DNA of 64,000 bases. Source: Acidithrix ferrooxidans. GTDB taxonomy: Bacteria; Actinomycetota; Acidimicrobiia; Acidimicrobiales; Acidimicrobiaceae. A model generated the notes under the pieces. The model saw nothing but the letters and a program-made list of their open reading frames with translations, did not search any database and was not told where the DNA came from. Position 1 is the first letter of the stretch, and every line of letters begins with the position of its first letter. The stretch spans positions 1 through 64,000 of the forward strand of contig NZ_JXYS01000061.1 in the NCBI RefSeq assembly GCF_000949295.1, in the 5' to 3' direction. Shown piece by piece: positions 36,294-46,544 of this stretch. A program made the position numbers and the translations under genes.

Positions 36294-39113
36294 TCAGGAG
36301 CATCCGCTCGTTGTACCACAGCTTGTGCAGACATAACATGATCCAGCTCGCTGCATAGCGTTTCCGCACTGATAACAATATGGAGCATCAAGGCCCGCAG
36401 TTCTAGATATCAGCTGTGGTGTATCTTTTTCCTTAGAGATCTGCTCCGCTCCAGACGATGATCCTCCGGTCGCGCCGTAGCTAAAGTCAACATCTTCAAC
36501 ATTGGGGAAAAGGCTAGGTTGCATTCTCTCACCGGAGGTCATGATACCCAGATCCGTCCTCTCGTCAAAAGAGAGATAGTCGATCGCTAAACGTCGAAAG
36601 ATATAGTCCACCAGAGAAGAGGCAATTCGAAGTTCTGGGTCATCGGTCATTCCGGCTGGCTCGAATCTCATATTCGTATATTTTCTAACAAAGGTTGCCA
36701 ATGGCACACCATGTTGAAGACCAAGACTTACAGAGATTGAAAAAGCATCCATGATTCCGGCAAGTGTCGAACCTTGCTTAGAGACCTTCATGAAAACCTC
36801 ACCGGGCCTACCGTCGTCATATTCACCGACCGTAACGTAACCTTCGCAGTCAGCAACTCTAAAAGCAAAGGTAGATGAGCGGCGCCGACGTGGTAGACGT
36901 TCGCGCACAGGCTGGCGAACTCCAGGCGCCTTTGATGCTGCAATCTCCAATTGCGCAATTCGAGTTTCTAGGGCGCTTCGATCGTTTGACAACGGATCGA
37001 TCTCCTCAATGATGGTTTCATTATCTGACTTCTTGGAAGTGGATAGCGGCTGTGCCACTTTGCAGTTATCACGATAGATAGCGACCGCCTTGACACCCAT
37101 CTTCCAAGCATCTATATAAAGGGATTCGATCTCCTCTAAAGTTGCATCCTCTGGAAGATTCACCGTCTTAGAGATAGCACCAGAGATAAATGGTTGTATT
37201 GCCGCCATCATCTTCACATGTCCTAGATAGTGAATTGTGTTATCCCCCATCGAACAGGCAAAGACTGGAAGATCTTGAGGGTCCAGACCGGGAGCTCCCA
37301 CGATCGTTCCATTCTCATTAATGTACTTGACGATTCCATCTGCAACCGAGGTCGAATATCCAAGTTGGTGAAGGGCACGACTAACACCCTGATTAACGAT
37401 CGACATCGTTCCACCGCCAACTAGCTTCTTCATCTTGACAAGACCAAGATCTGGTTCAACTCCAGTAGTGTCGCAATCCATCAAGAGACCGATGGTCCCA
37501 GTTGGAGCCAGAACAGAAGCTTGAGCATTTCGAACTCCATATACTTGGGCTAGCTCGGTTGTCTCCTTCCATATTGACCTAGCGGCATCCATCAAAGGTT
37601 GAGGAACATGTGACGAGTCGATCTTCTCAACCGCGTCAAGGTGCATTGAAAGAACCCGAAGCATCGCATCTTTATCGTCTGCAAAGCCTGCAAAGGATCC
37701 GAGTGTTCTAGCCATGCGGGTCGAAGTCAAATAGGAGTTCCCTGTAAGAATCGCAGTAATAGCTCCCGCATAAGCCCTTGCTGGATCTGAATCATATGGG
37801 AAACCGAGTGTCATTAGCAGTGCGCCAAGATTTGCATAGCCTATCCCTAGCTGTCGAAAACGTCGCGAATTCTCAGCGATCTTATCAGTTGGATAATCTG
37901 CATTTCCAACGAGGATATCCTGTGCGATGAAGGTTAAGGTTGCGATGTGCAAGAAACTCTCAAGATCGTAACTGTTATCATGGCGCAAAAACTTCATTAG
38001 GTTCAAACTTGCCAAGTTGCATGCCGAATTATCCACGTGCAAGTATTCCGAGCATGGATTAGAGCCACTTATACGGCCATAGTTAGGGGCGGTATGCCAG
38101 CGATTGATAGTCGTATCGTATTGCACTCCTGGATCGGCACACTCCCAAGCAGCCTTGGAGATCTGCCTAAATAGATCGCGTGCGGCCATCGTCTTTACGA
38201 CCTCACCAGTAGTCACCGCCTTAAGGTTCCACTCTCGATCTTCAACTACAGCGTCCATAAAGTCATCGGTAAGACGTACTGAATTATTTGCATTTTGGTA
38301 TTGAATTGAAAACGAATCCTTACCGTCCAAATCCATATCAAAACCAGCAGCCTTTAGGGCCCGCGCCTTGTGTTCTTCTATAGCCTTACACCATACGAAC
38401 TCTTCAATGTCGGGATGATCAACGTCCAAGATCACCATCTTGGCTGCCCGACGAGTCTTACCGCCGGATTTAATAGTTCCAGCAGAAGCATCGGCCCCAC
38501 GCATAAACGAAACTGGACCAGAGGCGGTTCCGCCGCCTTTGAGATGCTCCTTGGAGGATCGAATTCGAGAGAGATTTATTCCTGCGCCTGAACCACCTTT
38601 GAAGATAACGCCCTCTTCGGCGTACCAGTTGAGGATTCCATTCATATCGTCGTCTACCGCTAAAATAAAGCAGGCTGAAGCTTGCTGAGGCACCCCTTGA
38701 ACGCCAATATTGAACCATACAGGCGAATTGAAGGCAACCATTTGGTTTACAAGCGCAAACTTCAATTCATCACTGAAGGTCATGGCTGATTCATCATCAC
38801 TAAAATAGCCATCCTTGCGACCCCAAGCAGTGATCGTATCGACGATTCGATCTACGACTTGGCGCAGACTCTGCTCTCGCTCTGGGGTTCCTAGGGTTCC
38901 TCTAAAATACTTTTGGGCCAAAATATTGGTGGCATTAATGGACCAAAAAGCTGGAACCTCCACATTTTTCTGCTCGAAGGCAACCGAACCGTCTCGATAG
39001 TTCGAGATCTTTGAGTCTCGATTCTCCCAAAGCACATAAGAGTAAGGATCAACCCCGGCCTCAGTAAAGTGTCTCTTTATGCCAAGCTTCAAACTTTGTG
39101 GAATTGTTGACAT
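36294..39113 (-). CDS. nrdJ: Vitamin B12-dependent (class II) ribonucleoside-diphosphate reductase
   Basis: It makes deoxyribonucleotides using adenosylcobalamin as radical source, independent of oxygen. The 939-residue protein has the class II order: QMVAFNSPVWFNIG, FKGGSGAGINLSRIRSS, GADASAGTIKSGGKTRRAAKMV in parts, the active-site NPCSEYLHVDNSACNLASLNL region, and PTGTIGLLMDCDTTGVEPD. The conserved C-terminal module of the long actinobacterial type ends in a cysteine-rich tail (CYQCGNAMQRAGSC then CTSCG). AAGGATGAGGG precedes the ATG. NrdR-like boxes lie 270-316 bp upstream. No class I genes and no nrdR are in the window. Confidence 0.96.
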   Translation of the reverse strand: MSTIPQSLKLGIKRHFTEAGVDPYSYVLWENRDSKISNYRDGSVAFEQKNVEVPAFWSINATNILAQKYFRGTLGTPEREQSLRQVVDRIVDTITAWGRKDGYFSDDESAMTFSDELKFALVNQMVAFNSPVWFNIGVQGVPQQASACFILAVDDDMNGILNWYAEEGVIFKGGSGAGINLSRIRSSKEHLKGGGTASGPVSFMRGADASAGTIKSGGKTRRAAKMVILDVDHPDIEEFVWCKAIEEHKARALKAAGFDMDLDGKDSFSIQYQNANNSVRLTDDFMDAVVEDREWNLKAVTTGEVVKTMAARDLFRQISKAAWECADPGVQYDTTINRWHTAPNYGRISGSNPCSEYLHVDNSACNLASLNLMKFLRHDNSYDLESFLHIATLTFIAQDILVGNADYPTDKIAENSRRFRQLGIGYANLGALLMTLGFPYDSDPARAYAGAITAILTGNSYLTSTRMARTLGSFAGFADDKDAMLRVLSMHLDAVEKIDSSHVPQPLMDAARSIWKETTELAQVYGVRNAQASVLAPTGTIGLLMDCDTTGVEPDLGLVKMKKLVGGGTMSIVNQGVSRALHQLGYSTSVADGIVKYINENGTIVGAPGLDPQDLPVFACSMGDNTIHYLGHVKMMAAIQPFISGAISKTVNLPEDATLEEIESLYIDAWKMGVKAVAIYRDNCKVAQPLSTSKKSDNETIIEEIDPLSNDRSALETRIAQLEIAASKAPGVRQPVRERLPRRRRSSTFAFRVADCEGYVTVGEYDDGRPGEVFMKVSKQGSTLAGIMDAFSISVSLGLQHGVPLATFVRKYTNMRFEPAGMTDDPELRIASSLVDYIFRRLAIDYLSFDERTDLGIMTSGERMQPSLFPNVEDVDFSYGATGGSSSGAEQISKEKDTPQLISRTAGLDAPYCYQCGNAMQRAGSCYVCTSCGTTSGCS

Positions 39114-39382
39114 CCCTCATCCTTTCAATCCAATTTCGTCATCTAAGTGTCGAACTAACCGTGGGTCATCATACGAAAAACCAAATGGACGAATCATGCC
39201 ACCGTAGCGCCATAACGGGTCCAAAAACTCAATCATCGAGATGCGCATTAGCACCTCGGCTCTAGAATCGCTCCAAAATCTCTTCACAATAAATCAAAAG
39301 ACTCGAGCAACTAGTGTGAAAAAGTTGACCCTCAATACACTATTCGAGAGATGGCCGCCTCGATCCTCAAATCACTCTCTAG

Positions 39383-39429
39383 ACACAACATATTGTGATT
39401 ACACAATGATCAAATACTACATGTACGCA
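39383..39429 (-). promoter_or_regulatory. Probable NrdR box pair upstream of nrdJ
   Basis: ACACAACATATTGTGA (39383-39398) matches the NrdR-box consensus ACACWATATATWGTGT at 14 of 16 positions. A second, weaker palindromic site, ATACTACATGTACGCA (39414-39429), is centred exactly 31 bp away, the spacing known for paired NrdR boxes. A minus-strand -35-like TTGATC (39408-39413) overlaps the pair. This implies a leader of roughly 250 nt for nrdJ. Confidence 0.6.
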
Positions 39430-39814
39430 ATAGGGCTATAATGACAAAGATGTAATTTAATTTAAAGATTGGATCGCCGTAAGGGAAAAATTTAAAGATT
39501 TAGCCATTGGATCGCCCAAACATTCACATCGAACCAGCCTTCACAGCAAAAAGACCACGGAGCTTTCTAGGCGAACCTATCATTGTAACATTGCATCATG
39601 AAAGAGAGCGCCTTGGGGTCACCTATACTAGAGAGCAGGCATTTATTGCATTACTAATTCAATCACAACTATATCTCAGCTTCAAATGTTTCGATGAAGG
39701 TAACTGATATCTCACAATTGACATCTCATTTTCGGTATACGAAACACCATTGAAGATAGGTAAACTGAAGATCTGGCGGTCAAAGGAAGATTACGAAGGC
39801 GGACGGATCTGTAT
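39430..39814. other. Intergenic with short direct repeats
   Basis: TTTAAAGATT occurs at 39461 and 39491, and TTGGATCGCC at 39469 and 39507. TATAAT is at 39437-39442. A TTG-started 66-codon frame at 39507-39707 is open but unrecognised. The GT2 promoter is presumably here. The nrdJ leader at 39114-39382 shows no B12-riboswitch signature that I could find. Confidence 0.35.
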
Positions 39815-40660
39815 ATGAAATTTCCAAAGACTCTAGGCAAGCTTGCGGTTGAGCGAGATGAAATTGAGCAAATCATGCATCAGCAATTTTCGTCGATGCT
39901 CCCTAACGGCACTCATTCTCCATATCTCATCGTTATTCCAGCCTTTAACGAAGAAGAGTCCCTCGCCTATGTAGCTTCAAAGCTTCCCGAGGAAATAAAT
40001 GGTCATAGGCCGATGATAGTTGTCATAAATGACGGATCTACCGACAAGACAGAAGCCATAGCTAACCAATTGGGGCTAAATGTTATCACTTCTCCTATAA
40101 ACCGGGGTCAGGGCGCATCGCTACGAACAGGTTACTTAGAAGCCATCAGCGCCGACTTTGAAGTTGTAGCCATAGTGGACGCAGACGGACAGTGGGACCC
40201 AAGAGACCTTGAAGCCGTCATGAAACCAATCATCACGCGAAACGCTACGATCTCCCAAGGCTCAAGAAGTCTCGGCGAAACGCGTGTCGGAGATCGATTC
40301 AGAGACTTTGGCGTCGTCTTCTTTGCGAAGTTAATTCGTCTTCTAACAAAGACAATGGTAACCGATACGTCAAGTGGCATCAGGGCAATGTCTGTAGAGA
40401 TGCTCAAGGAGCTACGGTTGAACCAACCGCAATACCAGTCCTCGGAACTTCTGATAAGTGCATTGATCTCTGGCGGCAAGCTCGCTGAAGTTCCAGTTGT
40501 GATGGAACCCCGTTTCGGCGGCGTCACGAAGAAGGGCAAAAATCTCAGATATGCATTTTCCTATAGCGCAGTGGTGCTAAAGACTGCCCTTAGAGAGCAC
40601 TTCATCACCAGCGTCCTAGCTCATACCAAAACAGCCAGAACGCAACCGGAACACGTATAA
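39815..40660 (+). CDS. Family 2 glycosyltransferase (dolichyl-phosphate-mannose/glucose synthase type)
   Basis: It probably transfers a sugar from a nucleotide sugar to polyprenyl phosphate at the membrane. The GT-A fold shows LIVIPAFNEEESL (about residues 38-50), VVINDGSTDKT, INRGQGASLRTGY, VAIVDADGQWDP (the DxD-type metal site) and SSGIRAMS. There is no C-terminal membrane domain. The 281-residue length includes a 35-residue N-terminal extension. Its TAA stop is directly followed by the TTG of the large membrane protein, so the two are co-translated. The partner likely uses the lipid-linked sugar. Confidence 0.88.
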   Translation: MKFPKTLGKLAVERDEIEQIMHQQFSSMLPNGTHSPYLIVIPAFNEEESLAYVASKLPEEINGHRPMIVVINDGSTDKTEAIANQLGLNVITSPINRGQGASLRTGYLEAISADFEVVAIVDADGQWDPRDLEAVMKPIITRNATISQGSRSLGETRVGDRFRDFGVVFFAKLIRLLTKTMVTDTSSGIRAMSVEMLKELRLNQPQYQSSELLISALISGGKLAEVPVVMEPRFGGVTKKGKNLRYAFSYSAVVLKTALREHFITSVLAHTKTARTQPEHV

Positions 40661-43492
40661 TTGCGTTATCTGCGTGTTCGCCAAGACCAATACCGAGTCC
40701 TTAGCTTTGGGCTTATTCTTCTTGGCTTATATTTAGCTATAAATGGTCTGCCTGCCCTTTTGGGCCATCCAGTAATCGTATCAGATAACCTAACGCAAAA
40801 TAACCCGCTTAGATTTCTTGCCGGTGAGATCTATCGAAGTGGGCACCTACCAACCTGGAATATCTTTGCATGGTCGGGTACGCCGCTACTGGCGGGGTTC
40901 AACGCTGGAGTCTTCTTTCCTCTCGAAGTTCTCTACCTAGTCCTTGCCCCAGTCCCAGCCTTCATAATCTTTATCTCTATCTTAGAATGCACCTTCGCAA
41001 TCGGGATGCTCCGCCTCTTTGAGCGACTGCATTTCAACCCTCAAGCCTCAAGAATAGTTGCCTTTTTTGCGCCAATTTTGAGCTACTTTGCCTCGCAAAG
41101 CGTCCATCTCGATATGCTTGGCGGCCTAGCCATGCTCCCATTCATGGTTAGTGCAATATTGCGACTTTCGGAGGAACCAAGCGCTAAAAATTCACTGAGG
41201 CAAGGTGTCATCTTTGGCACCTCATATGCACTAGTGGTTCTTTCCGGAGCACCAGAAGCGATGCTGTATGAGGGCATCTTTGTGGCTTTGGTCCTATTGA
41301 TGGTGGCCATCTCCTTCAAGATACGAGTCAAACGCCTGGTCACCTTCTTGGCGATTGCAGCTTTAGTGGCGATTCTACTTTCCAGCGCACAGTTGATACC
41401 GGGTTACTCCTTCATCACAGCATCCCAAAGAGGCAGCCACCCTTTCAACTATGCCGCCGCAGGACCCTTCTATCCCATCTCATTTATCTCCCTTATCGCA
41501 CCCTTCCTCTTTGGCGGACCAGGATCAGTCCTACCCAATTATTTTGGGCCATATGTCTTTGAAGAGATCACCATCTACATCGGAATTATCTTTTTAGCGC
41601 TAGCTATCTGGACCCTTCTCAGAATCATCATCCCTACAGGATCCATTTCTCCTGCAATAGATCTTGGAAGCGAGGAGCAACAAACTAGGCGGTACCTTCG
41701 GATTCTTACAATAGCAGCTGTGATCTCCACACTATTGGCGCTAGCGGCTTTTACTCCGCTAGAAAGTCTCATGCTTTATGTGCCAATCTACAATCGCCAG
41801 CGACTTCCTTCAAGAAACATCTTCGCATTAGACTTTCTTCTGTCCATCTACAGCGTCCCTGCTCTAAGTAATCTTTTTGCGAGACGTCGAATCGATAAAA
41901 CACTATTTTGGATCGTCGGCGGTCTCGTAGTCGCCATCGCCATGGCCAACGGACTTCTTTTAGCCTTCACCAAGACATTCGTGGCCGCAGTTGACGGTGG
42001 CGGTAGGACGCACTACCCACTCAAAGCCATCCTCCTGTCAAGTCTCTTCGAGATCCTTCTCTTAGTTGGCTTTATTGGCATCTTTGCCACAAAGCGCCCG
42101 AGATTAAAAAAGGTAATCCAAAGGAGGCTTCTGGTAGGGCTTTTCATCTTGGATAGTGCTGGATTTGCCTTTCAGAGCTACCTTGGAGAACATACTCCGA
42201 CTAGTACCATAATGGCAACCAACTCCTACGCCAAAACTTTTGCCAACATCGTCAAAAAAAGCTATGGTCGCTATGGACTTTATGACCCCAACCTTTACTA
42301 CTACGGCGACCTCCTAAAGATCGGAACGCCCAATCTCAACGTCTACAATTCGATCTCCAGCATTCAGGGCTACTCATCTCTATCTTTGGGAAACTACGAG
42401 GCCGTCACTTCGTCTCATCAACAAGCCAGCTTCGATCCCACGCTATTGGTATCGCCGTTGGGTAAAGCAATCGCGCTTTCCATTGTCGCTACGGGATCGC
42501 TATATCTAAATAACTTCAATACAGGTAGCCCGAATCCCGTAACAATTCCAAATGCATCACAGATGACCCCAGGGCTAACAAACTCGCCACTTACCACGGT
42601 GCACGAGTCTAACTTTGTTGGACAGACGATCAAAACCAATCGAATCTTGATAGATTTCGCAGTTTTCAATCCTGCCACAGGATCGCTAGAAAACTCAACC
42701 ACGCTCTACGATCGTTCTATAAAGTCGATCGGAGTCTCGCTAAATGGATCGAAGAAGATCCACTATGGCCGCTTAACATCACAATCGGCCATTGGCACCA
42801 CTGGCATTATTCAATACACCTACACCTTAAATCAACCGACGACCTTCAATCAAGTATTGGCAACGCAAACCATACCAAAGAGTGGAAATCTTGGCCAAAG
42901 CATCGAAGCTGGGATCTCGTTTCCAGTGGCAAATGGCTATATAACGCTAAATTCACCCCTGACGCAATATCTGACTCCACAACATTACCATTTAGTTACC
43001 ACGTTGGGAAGCCTAGAAATCTACCAAAGAAACACCGCTCCTCTAGTAACGATGCCTGCGGTTGCAAATCCATCCAATCCAAGTGAATTTGCCGCACCAC
43101 CTATTGTCAATGCGTCGAATATGCCTCGCCTGATCGCTTCATCTATAAAGCTTGATGGTTCTATGACGTACAAGTTCTCTGCTAGCAAACCAACTGTCGT
43201 TACAATATCTCAAACCTGGGCCAAGGGATGGATGATAGCAAACCAAGCAGCTAGCGGTTCGAGTGGGTCACAAGCTATGCCTGCCCAAGAATGTGGGGTA
43301 TTTATATGTTTTAGCATTCCTGCAGGAGTAAGCAATATCCACGCATCCTACAAACAGCCCCATTTATCTCTAGCCTTGGCCACTTCCGGCCTTGGGCTAA
43401 TCCTAATAGTAGTCCTGTTGCTACTTTCTAAGGATAGCGATAGCGGTGAATCAAAACGAACTAAGAACAAATCGATCAAAAGACAAAAATAA
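40661..43492 (+). CDS. Large YfhO-like multi-pass membrane protein
   Basis: This 943-residue protein has about 11-12 transmembrane helices in the first 500 residues, a large probably extracellular beta-rich region (about 510-900), and a final helix (about 908-930) before a basic cytoplasmic tail. The first outer loop, SDNLTQNNPLRFLAGE then GHLPTWNIFAWSGTPLLAG, is the YfhO pattern, with the acidic residue expected in GT-C-type enzymes. YfhO proteins are thought to glycosylate cell-wall or lipoteichoic polymers using lipid-linked sugars. The TTG start abuts the GT2 stop. The acceptor is unknown. Confidence 0.78.
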   Translation: MRYLRVRQDQYRVLSFGLILLGLYLAINGLPALLGHPVIVSDNLTQNNPLRFLAGEIYRSGHLPTWNIFAWSGTPLLAGFNAGVFFPLEVLYLVLAPVPAFIIFISILECTFAIGMLRLFERLHFNPQASRIVAFFAPILSYFASQSVHLDMLGGLAMLPFMVSAILRLSEEPSAKNSLRQGVIFGTSYALVVLSGAPEAMLYEGIFVALVLLMVAISFKIRVKRLVTFLAIAALVAILLSSAQLIPGYSFITASQRGSHPFNYAAAGPFYPISFISLIAPFLFGGPGSVLPNYFGPYVFEEITIYIGIIFLALAIWTLLRIIIPTGSISPAIDLGSEEQQTRRYLRILTIAAVISTLLALAAFTPLESLMLYVPIYNRQRLPSRNIFALDFLLSIYSVPALSNLFARRRIDKTLFWIVGGLVVAIAMANGLLLAFTKTFVAAVDGGGRTHYPLKAILLSSLFEILLLVGFIGIFATKRPRLKKVIQRRLLVGLFILDSAGFAFQSYLGEHTPTSTIMATNSYAKTFANIVKKSYGRYGLYDPNLYYYGDLLKIGTPNLNVYNSISSIQGYSSLSLGNYEAVTSSHQQASFDPTLLVSPLGKAIALSIVATGSLYLNNFNTGSPNPVTIPNASQMTPGLTNSPLTTVHESNFVGQTIKTNRILIDFAVFNPATGSLENSTTLYDRSIKSIGVSLNGSKKIHYGRLTSQSAIGTTGIIQYTYTLNQPTTFNQVLATQTIPKSGNLGQSIEAGISFPVANGYITLNSPLTQYLTPQHYHLVTTLGSLEIYQRNTAPLVTMPAVANPSNPSEFAAPPIVNASNMPRLIASSIKLDGSMTYKFSASKPTVVTISQTWAKGWMIANQAASGSSGSQAMPAQECGVFICFSIPAGVSNIHASYKQPHLSLALATSGLGLILIVVLLLLSKDSDSGESKRTKNKSIKRQK

Positions 43493-44391
43493 CCACCAAA
43501 ACCCTGGGCGATTCAGGCATACGATCCAGAAAATACTTTCCTAGACCCACGGCAATAAAAGAGGCTCGAGCCGACATTGCAGTAATATCAAAGAAATATC
43601 ATGTCTAAAAATATAGGTGGAAATATTTCTCGACGCACACTAGAGACGAAGTGCTAACGACACAACGATGCACCAGGATGGACTTAGACGCACAAAGGCA
43701 CAGCTAAAGACGATCTGCTGTAGACGATATTGGTAAAGCCCCGAAAAAAGCCTCCTTTTAGAGGTGAATCGGACTGGGCAACTAGCAGGGTTGCCAAACT
43801 TTCAAGCAATCCGCTGGGTTCCATCCTCACCGAAGTTCTCTCCCGCCTGCGTCATAGAGCCAAACCAAAGAAGGATTCTCATCTGCAGGCCTCATTGGAC
43901 AGAGGCGGCGATAAAGAACCTTCGGTACAATCTCGAATTGGGACCTACGATATAGAGACCCACAACCACTCCACACCAGCCAAGTGTCTCCTAATTCCAG
44001 CGTGTAGATCAGTCCATACGGACAACCAACGTAGAGATAGCTTTGGCTGGCGCAATCCCTATTCGGAGCGCAACCGGCAAGCTGATACAGATCACATGAC
44101 CGCCTTTGAACATCAAATCAAGATCGACGATTCCCATGGCACAGCAAGAAAGACCCTTGAATAGAGTCGCCTAAGCCGAGTGAGTGGAAAGCCGAAATTG
44201 ATAGTCCAGCTAACGACGACAACATAACCCTAAGGCCAAATCATGACAACGCAAATTGTCCCCAGATAATGGCTGTGGGGATACAGCGAGATCGTTGTTA
44301 GAGAACCACACAAGATAACAGATCGCCTGGCACTGCCTTCGAAGATCTACCAAGACTTCAAAGACTAAAGCCACACTCAAATTTAAGACTA
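43493..44391. other. Long intergenic region, no gene recognised
   Basis: About 900 bp between convergent genes. A 144-codon plus-strand frame (43730-44164) is polar, without a family and lacking a ribosome-binding site. AGAAATAT and ATATTTCT near 43591-43640 could form a loose hairpin. Nothing else was seen. Confidence 0.35.
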
Positions 44392-44883
44392 CTAGTTAGA
44401 GGTGTCGACCACGGGTTGGCTCTTTTTTTGGTCGCGTCCAAAGAGAAACTTCCTCAAGAAAAAGTATTTAGCCACCCAAAGTACAGCAAAGGCACCAAAA
44501 TAAGCTCCATCTACCCAAATTATCTGAGCCAAACGACTATTTCCCACAATGCTACGATGAGAGTCTGCAAAGTCTGACGACCAGGTGGAAGCGACAAGAC
44601 CCAAAACCGCCATTATAAAGTATGGAACCACCTCAGAAAAGAAGTGATTTCTCTCTTTTTTCTCAAACGCCCAATAACGATTTAAAAAATAAGAAGGAAC
44701 AGCGCCGATTAGGGTGGCGCTAATGGACGAATACTTAGCACCAAGGATCGATAGTCCATAAAGGGCAAGAAATGCAAGCTGTGAAATAACTGCCGAAATT
44801 ACCGAGGTGAGACTATAACGAAAAGCCTTTTTACCTTCTTCAGTCTTGATCCATGCCAAGAGCGTCACTATCCGCCTAATCAC
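44392..44883 (-). CDS. GtrA-family membrane protein
   Basis: This 163-residue protein has four hydrophobic helices. FRYSLTSVISAVISQLAFLALY, then PSYFLNRYWAFEKKE (the conserved FxxNRxWxF-like stretch), and a last helix WVAKYFFLRKFLF are typical of GtrA. GtrA proteins act in moving or handling polyprenyl-phosphate sugars. With the GT2 and YfhO-like genes 0.9 kb away on the other strand, it probably belongs to the same glycosylation function. Confidence 0.85.
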   Translation of the reverse strand: MIRRIVTLLAWIKTEEGKKAFRYSLTSVISAVISQLAFLALYGLSILGAKYSSISATLIGAVPSYFLNRYWAFEKKERNHFFSEVVPYFIMAVLGLVASTWSSDFADSHRSIVGNSRLAQIIWVDGAYFGAFAVLWVAKYFFLRKFLFGRDQKKSQPVVDTSN

Positions 44884-45057
44884 AACGATTATCCTAATGG
44901 TAAGTGCCGCATTTGCTCAAACGAGATAGCCTCGCTAGGAAAGATTTAACGTTGCTATAACCAAAGGGCGCTAAAGATTCGATCTAATAACCGAAAAACA
45001 AACGGGTAGCATCGACCGGTAAGACTAGGAATTGTCAGACAGACAAAGGGAAACCAA

Positions 45058-46032
45058 TTGACTAAACGAATTATAGTAACAGGCGCCAGTGGCTTCATAG
45101 GATCCCGAATTGCACTTCGCTTTCGAGATCTGGGCTACGACGTAATAAATCTGGATCGCAACGATCGAGATTTGCCAGGAATTCAAAGTGTCAATTGCGA
45201 CATTCAAGACTTCGATAGCGTTTCAAAAATAGTCACTAAAGGTGTCGATGCGATAGCGCACTTCGCTGCCAAGACATCCGTACTTGAGTCGAAAAAAGAC
45301 CCTATGGGCTTCTTCTCCACAAATGTAATCGGTACTCAAAATCTACTCGAGGCCGCTCGCCTTGGAGGAATCACGACCTTTGCCTTTGCATCTACCAATG
45401 CCGTAGTAGGAAGTTCAAAACCCCCAACTCAAGTCCAAGAGAGCAACGGCGCCATTCCGTCGCTGAGCGATTCCTCCACAGTGGCCTCCAATGAACTTCT
45501 CAGTGAGAAAAACGTCCTTTATCCTCTCACGCCATACGGAGCCACTAAGGCGGCCAACGAAATGCTAAGCGCCTCATATCAAGACTCATACGGAATGACT
45601 GTCGCTCCACTTCGCCTCACCAACGTCTATGGAACCGACATGTTCAAGAAAGATTCGATCGTTCCCCGTATCATGCGCTCCCTTTTGGGAGGTCCACCAT
45701 TGGAAATCTACGGCGATGGCTTGCAGTGGCGAGATTACGTATACCTAAGTGACGTGACCGACGCCTTCGAGCTAGCAATTACCCGCAATTGGGTTGGCCC
45801 CGTCTCAATTGGCTCAGGTGAAAGTTTTAGCGTAAAAGAGATAATAGATTTCACCCAAGAGGTAACAGGTATAGAGGTACCAGCGAACTTCGGCCCGGCT
45901 CGAACCGGAGAGATGCGCGGTGTCAAGGTAGACATCTCAAAGGCAAAGGCACTCGGGTATGCCCCTAAAGTGGATATCAGACACGGTCTCAAAGAGGTCT
46001 TTGAAGATTTTGCAAATAAAAAAAATAGCTAG
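45058..46032 (+). CDS. NAD-dependent epimerase/dehydratase (extended SDR)
   Basis: This is a sugar-nucleotide-modifying enzyme of the GalE/RmlB group. The Rossmann motif VTGASGFIGS (7-16), AHFAAKTSV, the active-site Ser/Thr ASTNAV (111-116) and PYGATKAANE with Tyr160 and Lys164 are all present, followed by RLTNVYG and GDGLQWRDYVYLSDV. The 324-residue length is normal. The TTG start at 45058 follows AAAGGGAA. It is divergent from gtrA and probably supplies a nucleotide sugar for the nearby glycosyltransferase. Confidence 0.88.
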   Translation: MTKRIIVTGASGFIGSRIALRFRDLGYDVINLDRNDRDLPGIQSVNCDIQDFDSVSKIVTKGVDAIAHFAAKTSVLESKKDPMGFFSTNVIGTQNLLEAARLGGITTFAFASTNAVVGSSKPPTQVQESNGAIPSLSDSSTVASNELLSEKNVLYPLTPYGATKAANEMLSASYQDSYGMTVAPLRLTNVYGTDMFKKDSIVPRIMRSLLGGPPLEIYGDGLQWRDYVYLSDVTDAFELAITRNWVGPVSIGSGESFSVKEIIDFTQEVTGIEVPANFGPARTGEMRGVKVDISKAKALGYAPKVDIRHGLKEVFEDFANKKNS

Positions 46033-46544
46033 AATGTCATCTCTTTCAGGATGGCCTTGACTTGTATCTAGAGTCAATGGAGCCAAGGATACTTCGGCCA
46101 CAGTCTTTTTTATCAGCTATGTACCTTATTCTCAATCCTTGGCTCTTACTGTCCATCTCGGCCTATCTCGACTTCGCTCAAAATTCAAGACAAATGGCGC
46201 GACCACTTGGCCTGCTATGCCCAAAAAGAGCCACTTTAAGAGATCAACATTGACAACTCAAAAGGTGGCTTAAGGCCATTGGTTAGCTCATTCGATGAAC
46301 ATGAACCGCAGGCGTCGCCTCGTCTGAGCGCGATAGAAATTCCACTGTTTTTAGCGCCCGATTCCACTGAAGTGATAAATCAACAGCTGATTAGTTCGCT
46401 TTGATTCCAAGAACATCGAGGGAGAATTTCGCCAACTTCCTTGGACAGGGGGAACCATATAGTCGAAAGACCTCTACTCGTTATAAAACAGAAACAATTC
46501 TCCCTGAAAACGCCTAAAAAATCGGCTATCTTTAAATAGCTATA
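46033..46544. other. Intergenic, probable promoter of the ATP-grasp operon
   Basis: No gene was seen. At the end, an inverted repeat GCTAT-CTTTAA-ATAGC (46525-46540) is followed directly by TATAAT (46541-46546), which overlaps the ATG at 46545. Confidence 0.4.

Noticed and set aside
39114-39382. B12 riboswitch in the nrdJ leader
   Set aside because: I looked for a B12-box-like segment and found none; NrdR-like boxes explain regulation better.
43730-44164. 144-codon frame in the gap after the YfhO-like gene
   Set aside because: Polar, low-complexity composition without a domain, start signal or operon context.
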